A stretch of DNA of 64,000 nucleotides from CAYZBM01 sp964476705 (GTDB taxonomy: Bacteria; Pseudomonadota; Alphaproteobacteria; Rickettsiales; UBA6187), in NCBI GenBank assembly GCA_964476705.1, contig CAYZBM010000002.1, forward strand, positions 7,037-71,036. Direction: 5' to 3'. The notes beneath the pieces are model-generated. The model saw only the letters and a program-made list of their open reading frames with translations. It did no database searches and was not told the origin of the DNA. The position numbers and the translations under genes are program-made. Of the stretch, positions 1 to 11,900 are shown piece by piece. The stretch's first letter is position 1; each line of letters opens with the position of its first letter.

Positions 1-381
1 CCAATTTTTAAAAAACAAAATATGGGCCAGATAGTTTTATGTGCTAGTGTAGCCGGGTTTCGGGGGTTGCCTAATGGTCAACCATATTGTGCAACCAAAG
101 CGGCACTAATTAGTTTGGCCGAAAGTTTATATGTTGAAAATAAGAAATTTAATATCGATATTCGCCTTATTAATCCTGGATTTGTGAAGACTCGCCTTAC
201 TGATCAAAATAATTTTAATATGCCATTTCTTATATCTCCAGAAGAAGCGGCTAATTCTATAGTTAGTGGTTTAAGAAGTAATAAGTTTGAAATATCCTTC
301 CCAAAATTTTTTGTATATATTATGAAGATTCTTAGGATGCTACCCAATAAACTATATTTTTTCTTAGCTAATAAATTTTAA
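1..381 (+). CDS. Short-chain dehydrogenase/reductase, C-terminal part
   Basis: The reading frame is open from the first base, so the gene begins upstream of the window. The visible part is the C-terminal half of a classical SDR oxidoreductase. It has the GQIV..SVAG strand that holds the catalytic serine region, the catalytic YCATK (Tyr-x-x-x-Lys) motif, and the NPGFVKT loop that follows it. The last 40 residues are hydrophobic and basic (FPKFFVYIMKILRML), as in SDRs that act on lipid substrates at membranes. The substrate cannot be told from this fragment. It lies 31 bases upstream of an Old Yellow Enzyme gene on the same strand, so the two may be co-transcribed. Confidence 0.85.
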   Translation, partial: PIFKKQNMGQIVLCASVAGFRGLPNGQPYCATKAALISLAESLYVENKKFNIDIRLINPGFVKTRLTDQNNFNMPFLISPEEAANSIVSGLRSNKFEISFPKFFVYIMKILRMLPNKLYFFLANKF

Positions 382-412
382 ATATTATTCCTTAATAAAA
401 ATGGACATGTAG

Positions 413-1516
413 ATGACAACATTATTTGATAAAATAAAGCTTGGCGACATTACTCTTGCTAACAGGATCGTTATGGCTCCGTTAACCAGAATGAGAAGTA
501 AGCAACCTGGAAATATCCCCCAAGAAATTAATGCTAAATATTATGCTCAGAGAGCAACAGCAGGACTAATTATTTCTGAAGCAACTCAGGTTTCACAGCA
601 GGGTCAAGGTTATCCAGCTACCCCAGGAATTTATTCAGAAGATCAAGTTAAAGGTTGGAGATTAGTTACTGATTCTGTTCATAAAGCTGGCGGAAAAATA
701 TTTCTTCAATTATGGCATGTAGGTAGGGTATCTCATAGATCTCATCAGCCCAATGGAGATCTTCCAGTTTCGGCATCCGCAATTAAGCCAGAAAATAGCG
801 GAACCTTTTCAGCGCAGTGGAAACCAGTTTCTCTTGAAACTCCTCGTGCTTTAGAATTATCTGAAATACCATCAATTATTAATGATTTTAAGAAAGGTGC
901 TGAAAACGCAAAAGCTGCGGGCTTTGATGGCGTTGAGGTTCATGGAGCAAATGGATATTTAATAGACCAGTTTTTACAAGATGGTTCTAATAAAAGAACA
1001 GATATTTATGGAGGATCTGTAGAAAATAGAGCTAGATTACTGTTGGAAATAATAGATAGTGTTATAAGTATATTTGGTAAAGATAGAGTTGGCGTTAGAT
1101 TGTCTCCTTATGGGACATTTAATGATATGAAAGATAGCGATCCTAAGGCCTTATTTTCTTATGTTCTAGATGAGCTTAATATAAGAGGTATTGCTTATGT
1201 TCATATGATAGAGCCAAGAGCAACAAGTGCTGGTGGTAATGATGATTTTAACCCTGAGGCTCCAAGTACCTCTCAATTATTTAAGAAGCACTTTAAAGGA
1301 ATCTTTATTTCAGCTGGAGGTTACAACTCAGAATTAGCTAAAAAGGCAATTGATTCAGGACAAACTGATGCTATTGCTTTTGGTAGATTATTTATTTCTA
1401 ATCCAGATCTTCCTAAAAGATTAAAGTTGGGCCATGATCTTAATAAATATGACCGATCTACATTTTATGGTGGTAGCGAGAAAGGCTATACTGATTATCC
1501 GTTTATGGATGAATAG
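413..1516 (+). CDS. nemA: Old Yellow Enzyme family alkene reductase (NemA-like)
   Basis: 367 residues, full length for the NADH:flavin oxidoreductase / Old Yellow Enzyme family. These are FMN-dependent TIM-barrel enzymes that reduce activated C=C bonds, N-ethylmaleimide and nitro compounds in the cytosol. Visible features are the N-terminal LANRIVMAPLTRMR strand, the QLWHVGR segment, the substrate-binding HGANGYLIDQFL motif (His and Asn pair), the NKRTDIYGGSVENRARL signature, and the C-terminal FGRLFISNPDLP FMN-phosphate site. It is convergent with katG, with a long palindrome between them. Together with katG and ohr it forms a detoxification neighbourhood. The exact substrate is unknown. Confidence 0.93.
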   Translation: MTTLFDKIKLGDITLANRIVMAPLTRMRSKQPGNIPQEINAKYYAQRATAGLIISEATQVSQQGQGYPATPGIYSEDQVKGWRLVTDSVHKAGGKIFLQLWHVGRVSHRSHQPNGDLPVSASAIKPENSGTFSAQWKPVSLETPRALELSEIPSIINDFKKGAENAKAAGFDGVEVHGANGYLIDQFLQDGSNKRTDIYGGSVENRARLLLEIIDSVISIFGKDRVGVRLSPYGTFNDMKDSDPKALFSYVLDELNIRGIAYVHMIEPRATSAGGNDDFNPEAPSTSQLFKKHFKGIFISAGGYNSELAKKAIDSGQTDAIAFGRLFISNPDLPKRLKLGHDLNKYDRSTFYGGSEKGYTDYPFMDE

Positions 1517-1560
1517 TTGGTGGTGAAAAAACATCTTAGGATATTTTTTCACAACCGACT
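1515..1560. terminator. Long palindrome between convergent nemA and katG
   Basis: Two 21-base arms (1515-1535 and 1540-1560) flank a TTAG loop. They pair at all but three positions, and the core is GTGAAAAAA ... TTTTTTCAC. The runs of A and T at the core suit a bidirectional rho-independent terminator between convergent genes. The palindrome begins inside the nemA stop codon. A closely related, perfect copy lies at 37272-37317, also between convergent genes, and a degraded one at 3983-4006. This is therefore a repeat family rather than a one-off hairpin. Confidence 0.7.
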
Positions 1561-1561
1561 A

Positions 1562-3757
<2,196 letters not shown>

Positions 3758-3770
3758 TTATTATCGCTCA

Positions 3771-3920
3771 TATAGCAGTTAAAGCTTGCGCTTACCTAAA
3801 TTTTTATGGATCTCGGTCTCAAAGTACTCGGGATATGTGTAGCATCATAGCAATGATTTATTTAAATAATTAAAACAGAAAATCATTAGCAAATCAGCGA
3901 TTTATTATTGATCTACTATA
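3771..3920 (-). repeat. PE-A palindromic element, full copy
   Basis: Reverse-oriented copy about 150 bp long. Its ends are TATAGCAG and CTACTATA. It carries the hairpin arm AAATCATTGCT, the linker around ATGATGCTACA and the CAAGCTTTAACTGCTATA end (read on the minus strand). It has an extra 20-base block near its 5' end that is shared with the fragment at 41951-41991. It fills the space just upstream of katG. Confidence 0.8.
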
Positions 3921-3945
3921 GTTTATATTTTAAATAACAACTAAA

Positions 3946-3980
3946 TATAGCAGAACAAGCAATGATTTGCTACCTGATTT
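3946..3980 (+). repeat. PE-A element, 5' fragment
   Basis: Forward fragment that begins TATAGCAGAACAAGCAATGA, matching the first 30 or so bases of the element. It then breaks off next to the short palindrome at 3983-4006. Confidence 0.55.
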
Positions 3981-3982
3981 AT

Positions 3983-4006
3983 AAAAAATATCTTATGATA
4001 TTTTTT
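3983..4006. repeat. Degraded copy of the AAAAAATATC/GATATTTTTT palindrome
   Basis: Ten-base arms AAAAAATATC and GATATTTTTT flank a TTAT loop. The core matches the palindromes at 1515-1560 and 37272-37317, and the right flank (TACAACT) resembles their outer arm, while the left flank has decayed. It sits just after the ohr stop codon and could still act as a terminator for ohr. Confidence 0.5.
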
Positions 4007-4022
4007 TGCGTACAACTAAATA

Positions 4023-4430
4023 TTACTTTTTAATATTTAAAATAACATCAATATTTCCTCTGGTAGCCTTAGAATAAGGGCAGCCTTCATGAGCTTGATC
4101 GATAATTTTTTTTGCAGTTTCATCATCAACTCCAGGAAGAGTAACATCTAAAATTACACTGATAAAATATCCACCATCATCATCTTGATTTAAATTAACA
4201 GCTGCCTGAACTTTAATTTCTGAGATTGCAATTTTATGTTTTTTAGCAACTCCTTCAACCGCGCTACCAAAGCAAGCACTATAGCCAGCTGCAAATAATT
4301 GTTCAGGATTAGTCCCTGGTTTATTGCTTCCGGGAGCAGAAAGTTTTACTGAGAGTTGTTTGTCGTCAGTTTCTGAGTAACCATTGCGACCTGATATTGT
4401 TGTAGCGTGAGCTGTGTAGAGAATCTTCAT
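4023..4430 (-). CDS. ohr: Organic hydroperoxide resistance protein (Ohr/OsmC family)
   Basis: 135 residues, typical for the Ohr subfamily, which reduces organic and fatty-acid hydroperoxides with thiol or lipoyl electrons in the cytosol. The two catalytic cysteines are Cys53 in the PEQLFAAGYSACFGSA motif and Cys117 in CPYSKATRGNI. Arg15 in the N-terminal GRNG loop fits the Ohr activating arginine. The CPYSKATRGN motif is characteristic of Ohr rather than OsmC. An AAGGA ribosome binding site lies 8-9 bases before the ATG. It is divergent from nothing nearby and shares the peroxide-defence neighbourhood with katG. Confidence 0.93.
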   Translation of the reverse strand: MKILYTAHATTISGRNGYSETDDKQLSVKLSAPGSNKPGTNPEQLFAAGYSACFGSAVEGVAKKHKIAISEIKVQAAVNLNQDDDGGYFISVILDVTLPGVDDETAKKIIDQAHEGCPYSKATRGNIDVILNIKK

Positions 4431-4464
4431 ATGAGTTATTCCTTTTTTAGATTAGAAATTAATC

Positions 4465-4615
4465 TATAGTAGATCAAGAAATAATTTACCTCTAATCAAT
4501 AATTATTAAATTATTTCTATGATGCTACATATCCTGAAAAAACATATACTTATAATACTATTTATGTTTTGTTCAGGATCCATAATATAGGTCATTTCAA
4601 TCATGAAATACTATA
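4465..4615 (+). repeat. PE-A palindromic element, full copy (type 2)
   Basis: 151 bp with ends TATAGTAG and TACTATA. Hairpin 1 has perfect 11-base arms AGAAATAATTT and AAATTATTTCT. The linker ATGATGCTACATATCC follows, then hairpin 2 with arms around CTGAAAAAACATA and TATGTTTTGTTCAG. A small terminal hairpin TTTCA-ATCA-TGAAA precedes the end. Confidence 0.85.
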
Positions 4616-4810
4616 GCCTATTTCTTATTAAAATTTAATCATAAAATAAGGAAAAATAATAAAGAAGGTGTAAAGTGTGAGTTTTAGTGTGTTTGAACGA
4701 TAAGAGAGCTGGATATTACAGAATATTTAAATAAGTCCGTCTATGCGCTCAAGACTTTAAAATATGATTATAGCTGATAATTATGTAGTTTACTTAAGGT
4801 GCTTGGAAAT
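4616..4810. other. Intergenic stretch with no gene recognised
   Basis: About 195 bases between the palindromic element and the tRNA-Ala flank. Reading both strands shows only very short frames (fewer than 20 codons) and no convincing RNA structure. No function is proposed. Confidence 0.5.
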
Positions 4811-4898
4811 TGCTGATTAGCTACGACGCGACATCCACTTCTCTCGCTTACGTCAGCTTCTCTCTATGCTCGTCGCGCCGAAGCGTAGCGAAGGCGGA
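4811..4898. repeat. GC-richer imperfect inverted repeat beside tRNA-Ala
   Basis: This segment is clearly richer in G+C than its surroundings. It contains CGACGCGACATCC near the left end and GGCGGATG at the right end, with GAAGCGTAGCGAAGG between. The two halves pair imperfectly (CATCC with GGATG, and CTTC/GCTACG blocks). It abuts the encoded CCA end of tRNA-Ala. No second copy was seen in this window. Confidence 0.35.
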
Positions 4899-4974
4899 TG
4901 GTGGAGCCTAGGAGGGTCGAACTCCTGACCTCCTGAATGCAAATCAGGCGCTCTACCAACTGAGCTAAGGCCCC
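4899..4974 (-). tRNA. tRNA-Ala (anticodon TGC)
   Basis: Read on the minus strand, the 76-base gene has acceptor stem GGGGCCT pairing with AGGCTCC and a discriminator A, with CCA encoded. The D-arm has AGCTCAGTTGGTAGAGC. The anticodon loop in CTGATTTGCATTCAG gives TGC, and the T-arm contains GTTCGA. The TGC anticodon reads alanine codons. Confidence 0.95.
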
Positions 4975-5112
4975 ATAAAAAGTTGTAAGTTTAAGACTAA
5001 CTTACTTTTGGTTTTGGCGCTTTTACACCAAAAAAACCTCAAGGTCAATTGCTTTAAAGATAATTTTATAATAAAAATTATTTTAGAGCCTAATTTTAGG
5101 CTAATTTATTAT

Positions 5113-5733
5113 TTATAATCTGGTAATTATAATTTTATTTATCTGCTGGGTTATGGTTTTTATATCTTGATTAGCATCTATAATTATATGGGTTTTAGGG
5201 TTATTCTGCGCTATTTTTAAGAATCCTTCTCGAACTTTAATATGATATTCTATATTCATGGACTCATAACGAGTTTCAGTATTGTGACGGCTCACCGAGC
5301 GTTTAATTCCTATTTTAGGGTCGATATCTAAAACAAAAGTAAGATCAGGCTTTATGCCAGATGAGGCAATAATATTTAACTGTTCTATTTGGTTAATATC
5401 CATATTGTTGCCGTAACCCTGATAAGCGGTGGTTGAGTCGCAGAATCTATCGCAAATTACCATTTTGCCTTGTCTCAAAGCAGGTTTAATAACTTTTTCA
5501 ACATGTTCATTGCGTGCGGCTAAATATAATAATAGTTCTGCGGTTTTTGCCCACTCTTCAGCGCGGTCTTTAACTACTAAATCTCTAATAACTTCAGCGT
5601 TTTTAGTGCCTCCAGGCTCTCTAGTTATAATAGATGGAAGATTTTTTGTGCTAAAAAAATCTTGTAAAAGTTTAACTTGAGTTGATTTGCCTGATCCTTC
5701 AGGTCCTTCAAAAGTAATAAATTTTATGGTCAT
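5113..5733 (-). CDS. tmk: Thymidylate kinase
   Basis: 206 residues, normal for dTMP kinase, which phosphorylates dTMP to dTDP in the cytosol. Visible are the P-loop FEGPEGSGKST at residues 8-18, the TREPGGT motif that binds the substrate phosphate, and the DRFCDSTTAYQGYG segment with the DR motif. The LID region RSVSRHNTETRYE follows. It is divergent from fur across about 200 bases, which must hold both promoters. Confidence 0.96.
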   Translation of the reverse strand: MTIKFITFEGPEGSGKSTQVKLLQDFFSTKNLPSIITREPGGTKNAEVIRDLVVKDRAEEWAKTAELLLYLAARNEHVEKVIKPALRQGKMVICDRFCDSTTAYQGYGNNMDINQIEQLNIIASSGIKPDLTFVLDIDPKIGIKRSVSRHNTETRYESMNIEYHIKVREGFLKIAQNNPKTHIIIDANQDIKTITQQINKIIITRL

Positions 5734-5930
5734 GTTATGCTACATTTATTTTGAAAATATTATTTTATCCTGGTTTATTTCCTAGGTAATAGATTATAAT
5801 TTACTATCTGCAAAGTTATAAAAGTCAGATTTTTAAGGTAGTAATCAATAAATATTTAGTTTATATGTTGGTTTTAGCATTTTAATATATGTATATTGTA
5901 TAAAAATATAAAGATCTAAAAGAAATAATT

Positions 5931-6341
5931 ATGACCTCACGTATTGAAAAATTATGTATCGAAAAAGGTCTTAAAATGACCGAACAAAGACGGATTGTAG
6001 CGCAAATTATCTCTGAATCGCATGATCATCCCGATGTTGAAGAAATCTATAATCGTGCGGTTAATAAAGACCCAAATATCAGTATTGCAACTGTATATAG
6101 AACTATGCGAATGTTTGAAGAGGCTGAGATTGTGAATAAACATGATTTTGGCGATGGAAGATCGCGTTATGAAGAATCTTCAACCGAGCATCATGATCAT
6201 TTAATTGATATTAAAAGTGGCAAAATTATAGAATTTCACGACGAAGATATTGAATTATTGCAAGAAAAAATTGCTAAAAAACTGGGCTACAAATTAGTTG
6301 ACCATCGTTTAGAGCTTTATGCTGTGCCGATTAAGGAATAG
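5931..6341 (+). CDS. fur: Ferric uptake regulator family transcription factor
   Basis: 136 residues. The N-terminal winged helix is clear (LKMTEQRRIVAQIIS, then ISIATVYRTMRMFEEAEIV). The dimerisation domain has the metal-binding HHDHLIDIKSGKIIEF motif. The C-terminal CxxC zinc-ribbon cysteines of many Fur proteins are absent, as in a number of alphaproteobacterial Fur/Mur proteins, so its metal (iron or manganese) cannot be assigned. It ends 5 bases before the convergent unknown gene at 6347. A near Fur-box inverted repeat upstream of cysK (60533-60557) is one candidate target. Confidence 0.93.
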   Translation: MTSRIEKLCIEKGLKMTEQRRIVAQIISESHDHPDVEEIYNRAVNKDPNISIATVYRTMRMFEEAEIVNKHDFGDGRSRYEESSTEHHDHLIDIKSGKIIEFHDEDIELLQEKIAKKLGYKLVDHRLELYAVPIKE

Positions 6342-6346
6342 TACTA

Positions 6347-7228
6347 TTATCCACGTTTTCTTGGTTCTGCCGGCTTAGCAGCGGCGGAATCTAACTTCAT
6401 ATCTGGATCTATTTGTAAAGATTCAAGTTGCTTTATAAGGCCTACGAAGTCATCGTAGCAACTATTAAGTAGCTTTGGATCTTGATCTAAACTATGGACA
6501 GAGTCTAGACTATCTATTACTTGCTTGCATTTTTTTTTAAATTCATTTGGATTTGAATCGCGTAATTTTATTAATTCAGCAACTCTTTTTTGTTCTGCTC
6601 CGCTTAATAATTTTTCTTTAAGATTTTTTGCTACCATTTTGCCATTATCAAAAATTACTTCTGGAATCCTTGTAGCCCCTGGCCTTAGGTAAAAAAGTAG
6701 ATCAGATTCAACTTGTCGTATTTTATTCTGGTTTATACCAAAATCAAATTTAATTTTTGGACGCTGGCGTTCTTCTTCTAAAGAACTTGCGTTTTGAGGA
6801 GAAATTATATCTATTTTGCTAAAAGTACATTTCCCGTCTTTAAATTCTGCAGCTACCGCTATATCAGGATTTAAGGTCTTTATTTGATATTCTAACTTTA
6901 ATTCCGTTAGTTTGTCTTTTAAGTAACAAGTTCTATTAGAAGATTTTTCTTTTTCTGGCACTAGAATTATTATTGATGGCTTTTTGCCCTCACTTTCTTC
7001 CTTCTGTAATTTATCAAGTTCAGTTTCTATAAAATCAAGTCTTGTAGACATGGTTATGCTAGTTACGGAAGCCATATCCTTAGAATTATTCATAATTAAA
7101 TATACGCTTTGAACGTTAGTAGAATCCATTCTTCCTGTTACAAAAGTTATTTCAGAACCTTTTATTCTAGCAGTTTGATTGTTAAATAAAATAAGCCCTC
7201 TAAGATCTTGAGATTCTGCTTTTGCCAT
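6347..7228 (-). CDS. Protein of unknown function (293 aa)
   Basis: I do not recognise this protein. It is soluble and charged, with no signal peptide or membrane segment. The first 110 residues look alpha/beta, with strands such as GLILFNNQTARIKG and PSIIILVPE. The middle holds a Lys/Glu-rich stretch, and the C-terminal 90 residues look helical (LKEKLLSGAEQKRVAELIKL, then a Leu/Asp-rich helix pair) and end in a Pro/Ala/Arg tail. It stands alone between convergent fur and divergent miaB. The good coding-sequence continuity and the ATG start after an AAGGAA-like site support a real gene. Confidence 0.75.
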   Translation of the reverse strand: MAKAESQDLRGLILFNNQTARIKGSEITFVTGRMDSTNVQSVYLIMNNSKDMASVTSITMSTRLDFIETELDKLQKEESEGKKPSIIILVPEKEKSSNRTCYLKDKLTELKLEYQIKTLNPDIAVAAEFKDGKCTFSKIDIISPQNASSLEEERQRPKIKFDFGINQNKIRQVESDLLFYLRPGATRIPEVIFDNGKMVAKNLKEKLLSGAEQKRVAELIKLRDSNPNEFKKKCKQVIDSLDSVHSLDQDPKLLNSCYDDFVGLIKQLESLQIDPDMKLDSAAAKPAEPRKRG

Positions 7229-7429
7229 AAAAATACTACTCCATTTTGTAAGGAAATAAAAGATTTTGCGGTGTATAGATGTATAATACGATAGTTAATA
7301 TTTTAAAATATTCAAGGTAAAAAAATACAATACTCGCTTTTTTAGTAAATATACTGTATATGCAAGAACATAAAAATGGGACGTAATTATTAGAAAAAAA
7401 TTAAAAGACCAACTATATGGTAGAAAAAT

Positions 7430-8782
7430 ATGTCAGCAAAACAACAAAAAAAATTATATATAAAAACCTATGGTTGTCAGATGAATCAATATGATTCATC
7501 AAGAATGTTAGATATTATGAAGCCATATGGTTATGAATTAAGTGAAGATTATGATAATGCGGATATGGTAATTTTAAATACCTGTCATATCAGAGAAAAA
7601 GCTGCAGAAAAAGTTTATTCAGACTTAGGTCGGATTAAAAAAGCTAAAAATAAAAAAGAAAATAAAACTCCAGATGATAAAATGTTAATTGCTGTTGCAG
7701 GTTGCGTAGGTCAAGCAGAAGGCGAGGAGATATTTAAACGTGCTCCTTATGTAAATATTGTAGTGGGCCCGCAATCTTACCAATCATTACCAGATTTAAT
7801 TAGCAAGGTAAATAGAGATAGAGGCCATGCAATTAATCTAGAATTTGAAGATGATAAATTCGATAAGCTACCTGCATCTACAACTGAGCCGGTAAATGGT
7901 ATGGCTATTGTGTCAGTGCAAGAAGGTTGTGATAAATTTTGTACTTTTTGTGTAGTGCCTTATACCCGCGGGGCTGAATATTCTCGGCCAGTTGCAGATA
8001 TTTATCGGGAATGTTTACAGCAAGCAAGTTTAGGTGCTACAGAAATTACTTTACTTGGGCAAAATGTTAATGCTTATCATGGAGTAGATCATGAAGGAAA
8101 TGTCTGGAACTTAGGAAAATTAATAAATCATATCGCTAATATCCCGCAAATTAAAAGGATTAGATATAGTACTTCGCATCCTAGAGATATGCATGAAGAG
8201 TTATTTTTAGCTCACGGAAAACAAGAAAAATTAATGCCGTTTTTAAATTTACCAGTGCAGTCAGGTTCGGATAAAATTTTAAAAGCGATGAATCGTAAAC
8301 ATACCCGTAAGCAATATTTAGAAATTATAAAAAGATTAAGGCAAGAACGGCCTGACATGCAATTTAGCTCGGATTTTATAATAGGTTTTCCAGGTGAAAC
8401 CGAAGAAGATTTCCAAGATACTATCGATTTAGCAAGACAAGTTAATTTTATCCAATCTTATTCTTTTAAATATAGTCCAAGACCAGGAACTCCTGGGGCC
8501 GAAATGGATAATCAAGTGGCTGAAGATGTTAAGCTCGAAAGGTTACATAGATTACAAGCTCAGATAACTACTCAGCAATTGGCTTTTAACCAATCTTGTG
8601 TTGGGAAAATTATGGAAATTATTCCAGAAAAATCTGGTAGAATGGCGGGCCAATTAGCTGGTAAGACGGTTTATATGCAGTCGGTTTATATTAAAGATGC
8701 TCCAGAAAATATTTTAGGACAATTTATAAAAGTTAAAATACTAAATGGTTATGCAAATAGCCTTGAAGGTGAGTTAATTTAG
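7430..8782 (+). CDS. miaB: tRNA-2-methylthio-N6-dimethylallyladenosine synthase MiaB
   Basis: 450 residues. This radical-SAM methylthiotransferase adds the 2-methylthio group to i6A37 of tRNAs reading UNN codons. The UPF0004 domain has cysteines 16 (TYGCQMNQYDS), 52 (NTCHIRE) and 92 (AGCVGQAEG) for one iron-sulfur cluster. The radical-SAM cluster is Cys167, Cys171 and Cys174 in GCDKFCTFC. The C-terminal 65 residues form the TRAM domain. The TYGCQMN and VPYTRG sequences point to MiaB rather than RimO or MtaB. It heads the block miaB - (giant gene) - phoH - ybeY - tlyC - lnt; the 1374-residue gene interrupts what is usually a tight miaB-phoH pair. Confidence 0.97.
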   Translation: MSAKQQKKLYIKTYGCQMNQYDSSRMLDIMKPYGYELSEDYDNADMVILNTCHIREKAAEKVYSDLGRIKKAKNKKENKTPDDKMLIAVAGCVGQAEGEEIFKRAPYVNIVVGPQSYQSLPDLISKVNRDRGHAINLEFEDDKFDKLPASTTEPVNGMAIVSVQEGCDKFCTFCVVPYTRGAEYSRPVADIYRECLQQASLGATEITLLGQNVNAYHGVDHEGNVWNLGKLINHIANIPQIKRIRYSTSHPRDMHEELFLAHGKQEKLMPFLNLPVQSGSDKILKAMNRKHTRKQYLEIIKRLRQERPDMQFSSDFIIGFPGETEEDFQDTIDLARQVNFIQSYSFKYSPRPGTPGAEMDNQVAEDVKLERLHRLQAQITTQQLAFNQSCVGKIMEIIPEKSGRMAGQLAGKTVYMQSVYIKDAPENILGQFIKVKILNGYANSLEGELI

Positions 8783-8936
8783 CAAATTGCTTTAAAAGAT
8801 TAATTCTTAGTTAATTTTAGCAGTTATTTTCTTCTATATTTTTGCATATTATCGCCATTATTAACCTTATATTAAGATAATTAACCTACAATTAGTGCTG
8901 TAATATTGGTTACAGATTAATTGTAAGGGTAATATC

Positions 8937-11900
8937 TTGCCTAGTATAAGTAAAAGATCTGATGAAGAGGTTGTGGATAGAAAGGCATTGTTTAAAGATG
9001 CTTATAGTTTTTACGTGCGGAAATATTTATCGGCAGCAATAAAAAACGCAAACTTAGATCCAGAAGAAAATACTAGTCAATCTCAGTCATCATATATTAC
9101 CTCAGCATTAAAAAAACATGAAGAATCAAAAAAGGCTGAAAGTAAAGCGCCTCAAACTTTTTTTGGTGTGCTGCCTAATTATATAAAACTAGCCCAAGAT
9201 ATATTTCGAAATAGATGGAATTATATCCCAGCTTTTCTAGGAGGAAAAAGTGCAGCTAATAAAAAATTAGCGATGATGGCTAAAGATTTAGATTTGTTAG
9301 ATAGCGCTAAAATTAATGAAGCTGTAGAAGAGGTTGCTAGGAGTACCGATATAGAAGAGACTGCTTCAAGGGAAGAAGTGATTGCTCAAGCTAAATCTCT
9401 TGCCGCCAAAACGGTAAAAGATTTAAGCCAAAGAAGAGATTTAGCAAGCAGTGCACCAAAGCAAATAGCTAATGCGGCATTACGTAGAAAAGATGATAAA
9501 ACTACATTAAATGATGCTCAAAAAAAAGAAGTATTCGTTAATAGTTTTGTTAGTCTTTTAGTAAAAAGAGGAATTAAATCTGATTTGAGATATTTTGGTT
9601 TGTTGTCAGAATTAGACTTAGATAATAAAAGTGAACAACAAGTAATTACTGAATTAAAAGAATGTACTATACTGCTCTATGATAACCCGAAATTTAAAGA
9701 TCAAATTTCTGGTGGTACTAGAGATGAAGTAGAAAATATGGCCCAAATTATGGCCAGAGATGTTATTTCTGCTTATGATAAAGATGATTTTCATGCTGAT
9801 ATATCTGAATATAATGGTCGTAAAGATTTAGTTCTACTAAAAGGAATTATTGTTGGCGAAAAAGCCAAATCAGGAATTTTAACCTTAGATAGAATGCCAA
9901 AATGGGTAAGAGGTTTTGAGGAGATAATTCATGATAATGAAGATGTTTTAAAGAAAGAAGTATCTAGTATTACTCCAGTTAAAAAAGCTCAAGAATATTT
10001 CAAAAAGAGTTGTAAACGTAGACTTACTGGAATTTTTATAGAAGCAATTAAACAGCAAACCGCTTCTAATGCCACAAAGACCAATCTTTGGTCGCTTTCA
10101 GCTAGCGCTGCACAAGCTGGAGTAGGTCCTTGGGGTGCAACAGCAGTTATCTTTGGTAGAAAGTTACTTGAAGGGACTCAAAATTCTATTTCTGAAGCTG
10201 GAATGTTAATTGGTCCTGATACTGCTAAAAGAATTTTCTCTTATATGGAAGAGCAATTTAAGAATGTACCAAAGCAGGATATTGAAAAGCATTTGGAAAA
10301 AATTATTGATGAAGCAGTAGAGGATATTTCAAAAAATTATACTAAAAATAATAGTAATGTTAGTACTAAAGATATAGACAAAACAGTTACCGAATATTTA
10401 GAGAGATATGTAGATTTAGTAAGGCGCGGTAGATACGATCCTACTAAATCAATGAAAGATCATATGGAAAGTGCCGCCGCAATTAAAAGCCGTAAATTAT
10501 TTCATAAAACACCAAAAGATTATTTTAAAGGTGAAAGATCTTTTGATTCATTAGCTAAAGATAAGGATGAAGTAGAGAGAGATCCTGAGGGTCTAGAAGA
10601 AGAATTTGCTCGGTCTTTTGCTATAAAATTATATAAATTAGCGAGAAAAGATAAAAAACAAGTAGTAATAAGTAATAATTATCATTTAGAAGATAAAATA
10701 AAATCTGGAATTAAAAACTTAAAATTTGATGAGCATGTAGTTTTACAGAAATTATTAGGTGATCTTCCCGGAGCAGATAGTGGACAGCTTAGGGCCAAAC
10801 AGGTAGAAAGTCTAGGTAGACAGCTTTATAAACAATATAAAGCTCAAGTATTAATTCCTGAAACTGAAAAAACTATAGATATTCGTAAATATGCTAAAAG
10901 ACTTGCAGAATATTCATATGAGAGTGCAAATAGTAGCAAATTTAAGAAAACTGTTTTACAAGAAGGGATAGCTAAAGACCCTAGAGCCAGATTAGATTTG
11001 GCAATTAAAATGGGCAAAGATAAAGGTAACTTTATTACAAGGTTAGCCCATAAAGTAGCAGTTAAGTTGGCTAAAGCTACACCTGATGTAGCCGTTACTG
11101 AACCTAAGATTTCTTCTAAATCTAAAGATAAACAAGAACAAGATAAAAAAGAAACAGGAAATATTTTTGTTGAAGCCGGTAGTACTAGAGCCAAGGATTT
11201 ATTAATAACTAGTATTTCAAGAAATGTAAAAGTTCCGAAAAGAACTAATTCTTTTGCGTTGTTTTTTAGTATTCCGACTATTGTATTTGCTGGAATCAAT
11301 AATCCTTCGCATATTTTTGGCGCTTTACTTGATGAAGCTCGTTATTTAAGGTCATTAAAAAAACAACAAAATACTGAAAATCTTTTTAAAATTGCCTTAA
11401 CCAATTCTGAAGGTTTTGATAATGATGTAAAAGAAGCTTTTGATGAAATACATAAGTTATTTTCCGGACAAATTAATCAGCTTAATGATAAGGGAAAAGT
11501 TTATTTTGCTTATAAGATAATGGAGGCTTACGGCAAAGATGTTAAAGATAATAGATATAATGGTGGGATGCCGGTTAAAGATCAAATCTTAAGTTCAGTG
11601 CTAAAATATCCAGATGTTTTAAAAACCTTAGCTATTGATAAAATACAACCGAAATATTTAAGAAATCCCAAAGCCAAATTAGATTTTAAATTAGAGCATA
11701 TAGATATAGCTAGAGTTATAACAATTACTCCAGAGGAAAGAAAAAGGCAATTTGTTGATGCTTTTACCACTAAACTTGCAGCAGATTTTGGTATTGATAG
11801 CGTAACTTTAGATCTAGATAAACATAATAGAAATGAACTTTATAAAAAATTACAAAATTCTCCAGACAGTCCTCTAGTTTATAAAACTTTTGGTGCTTTA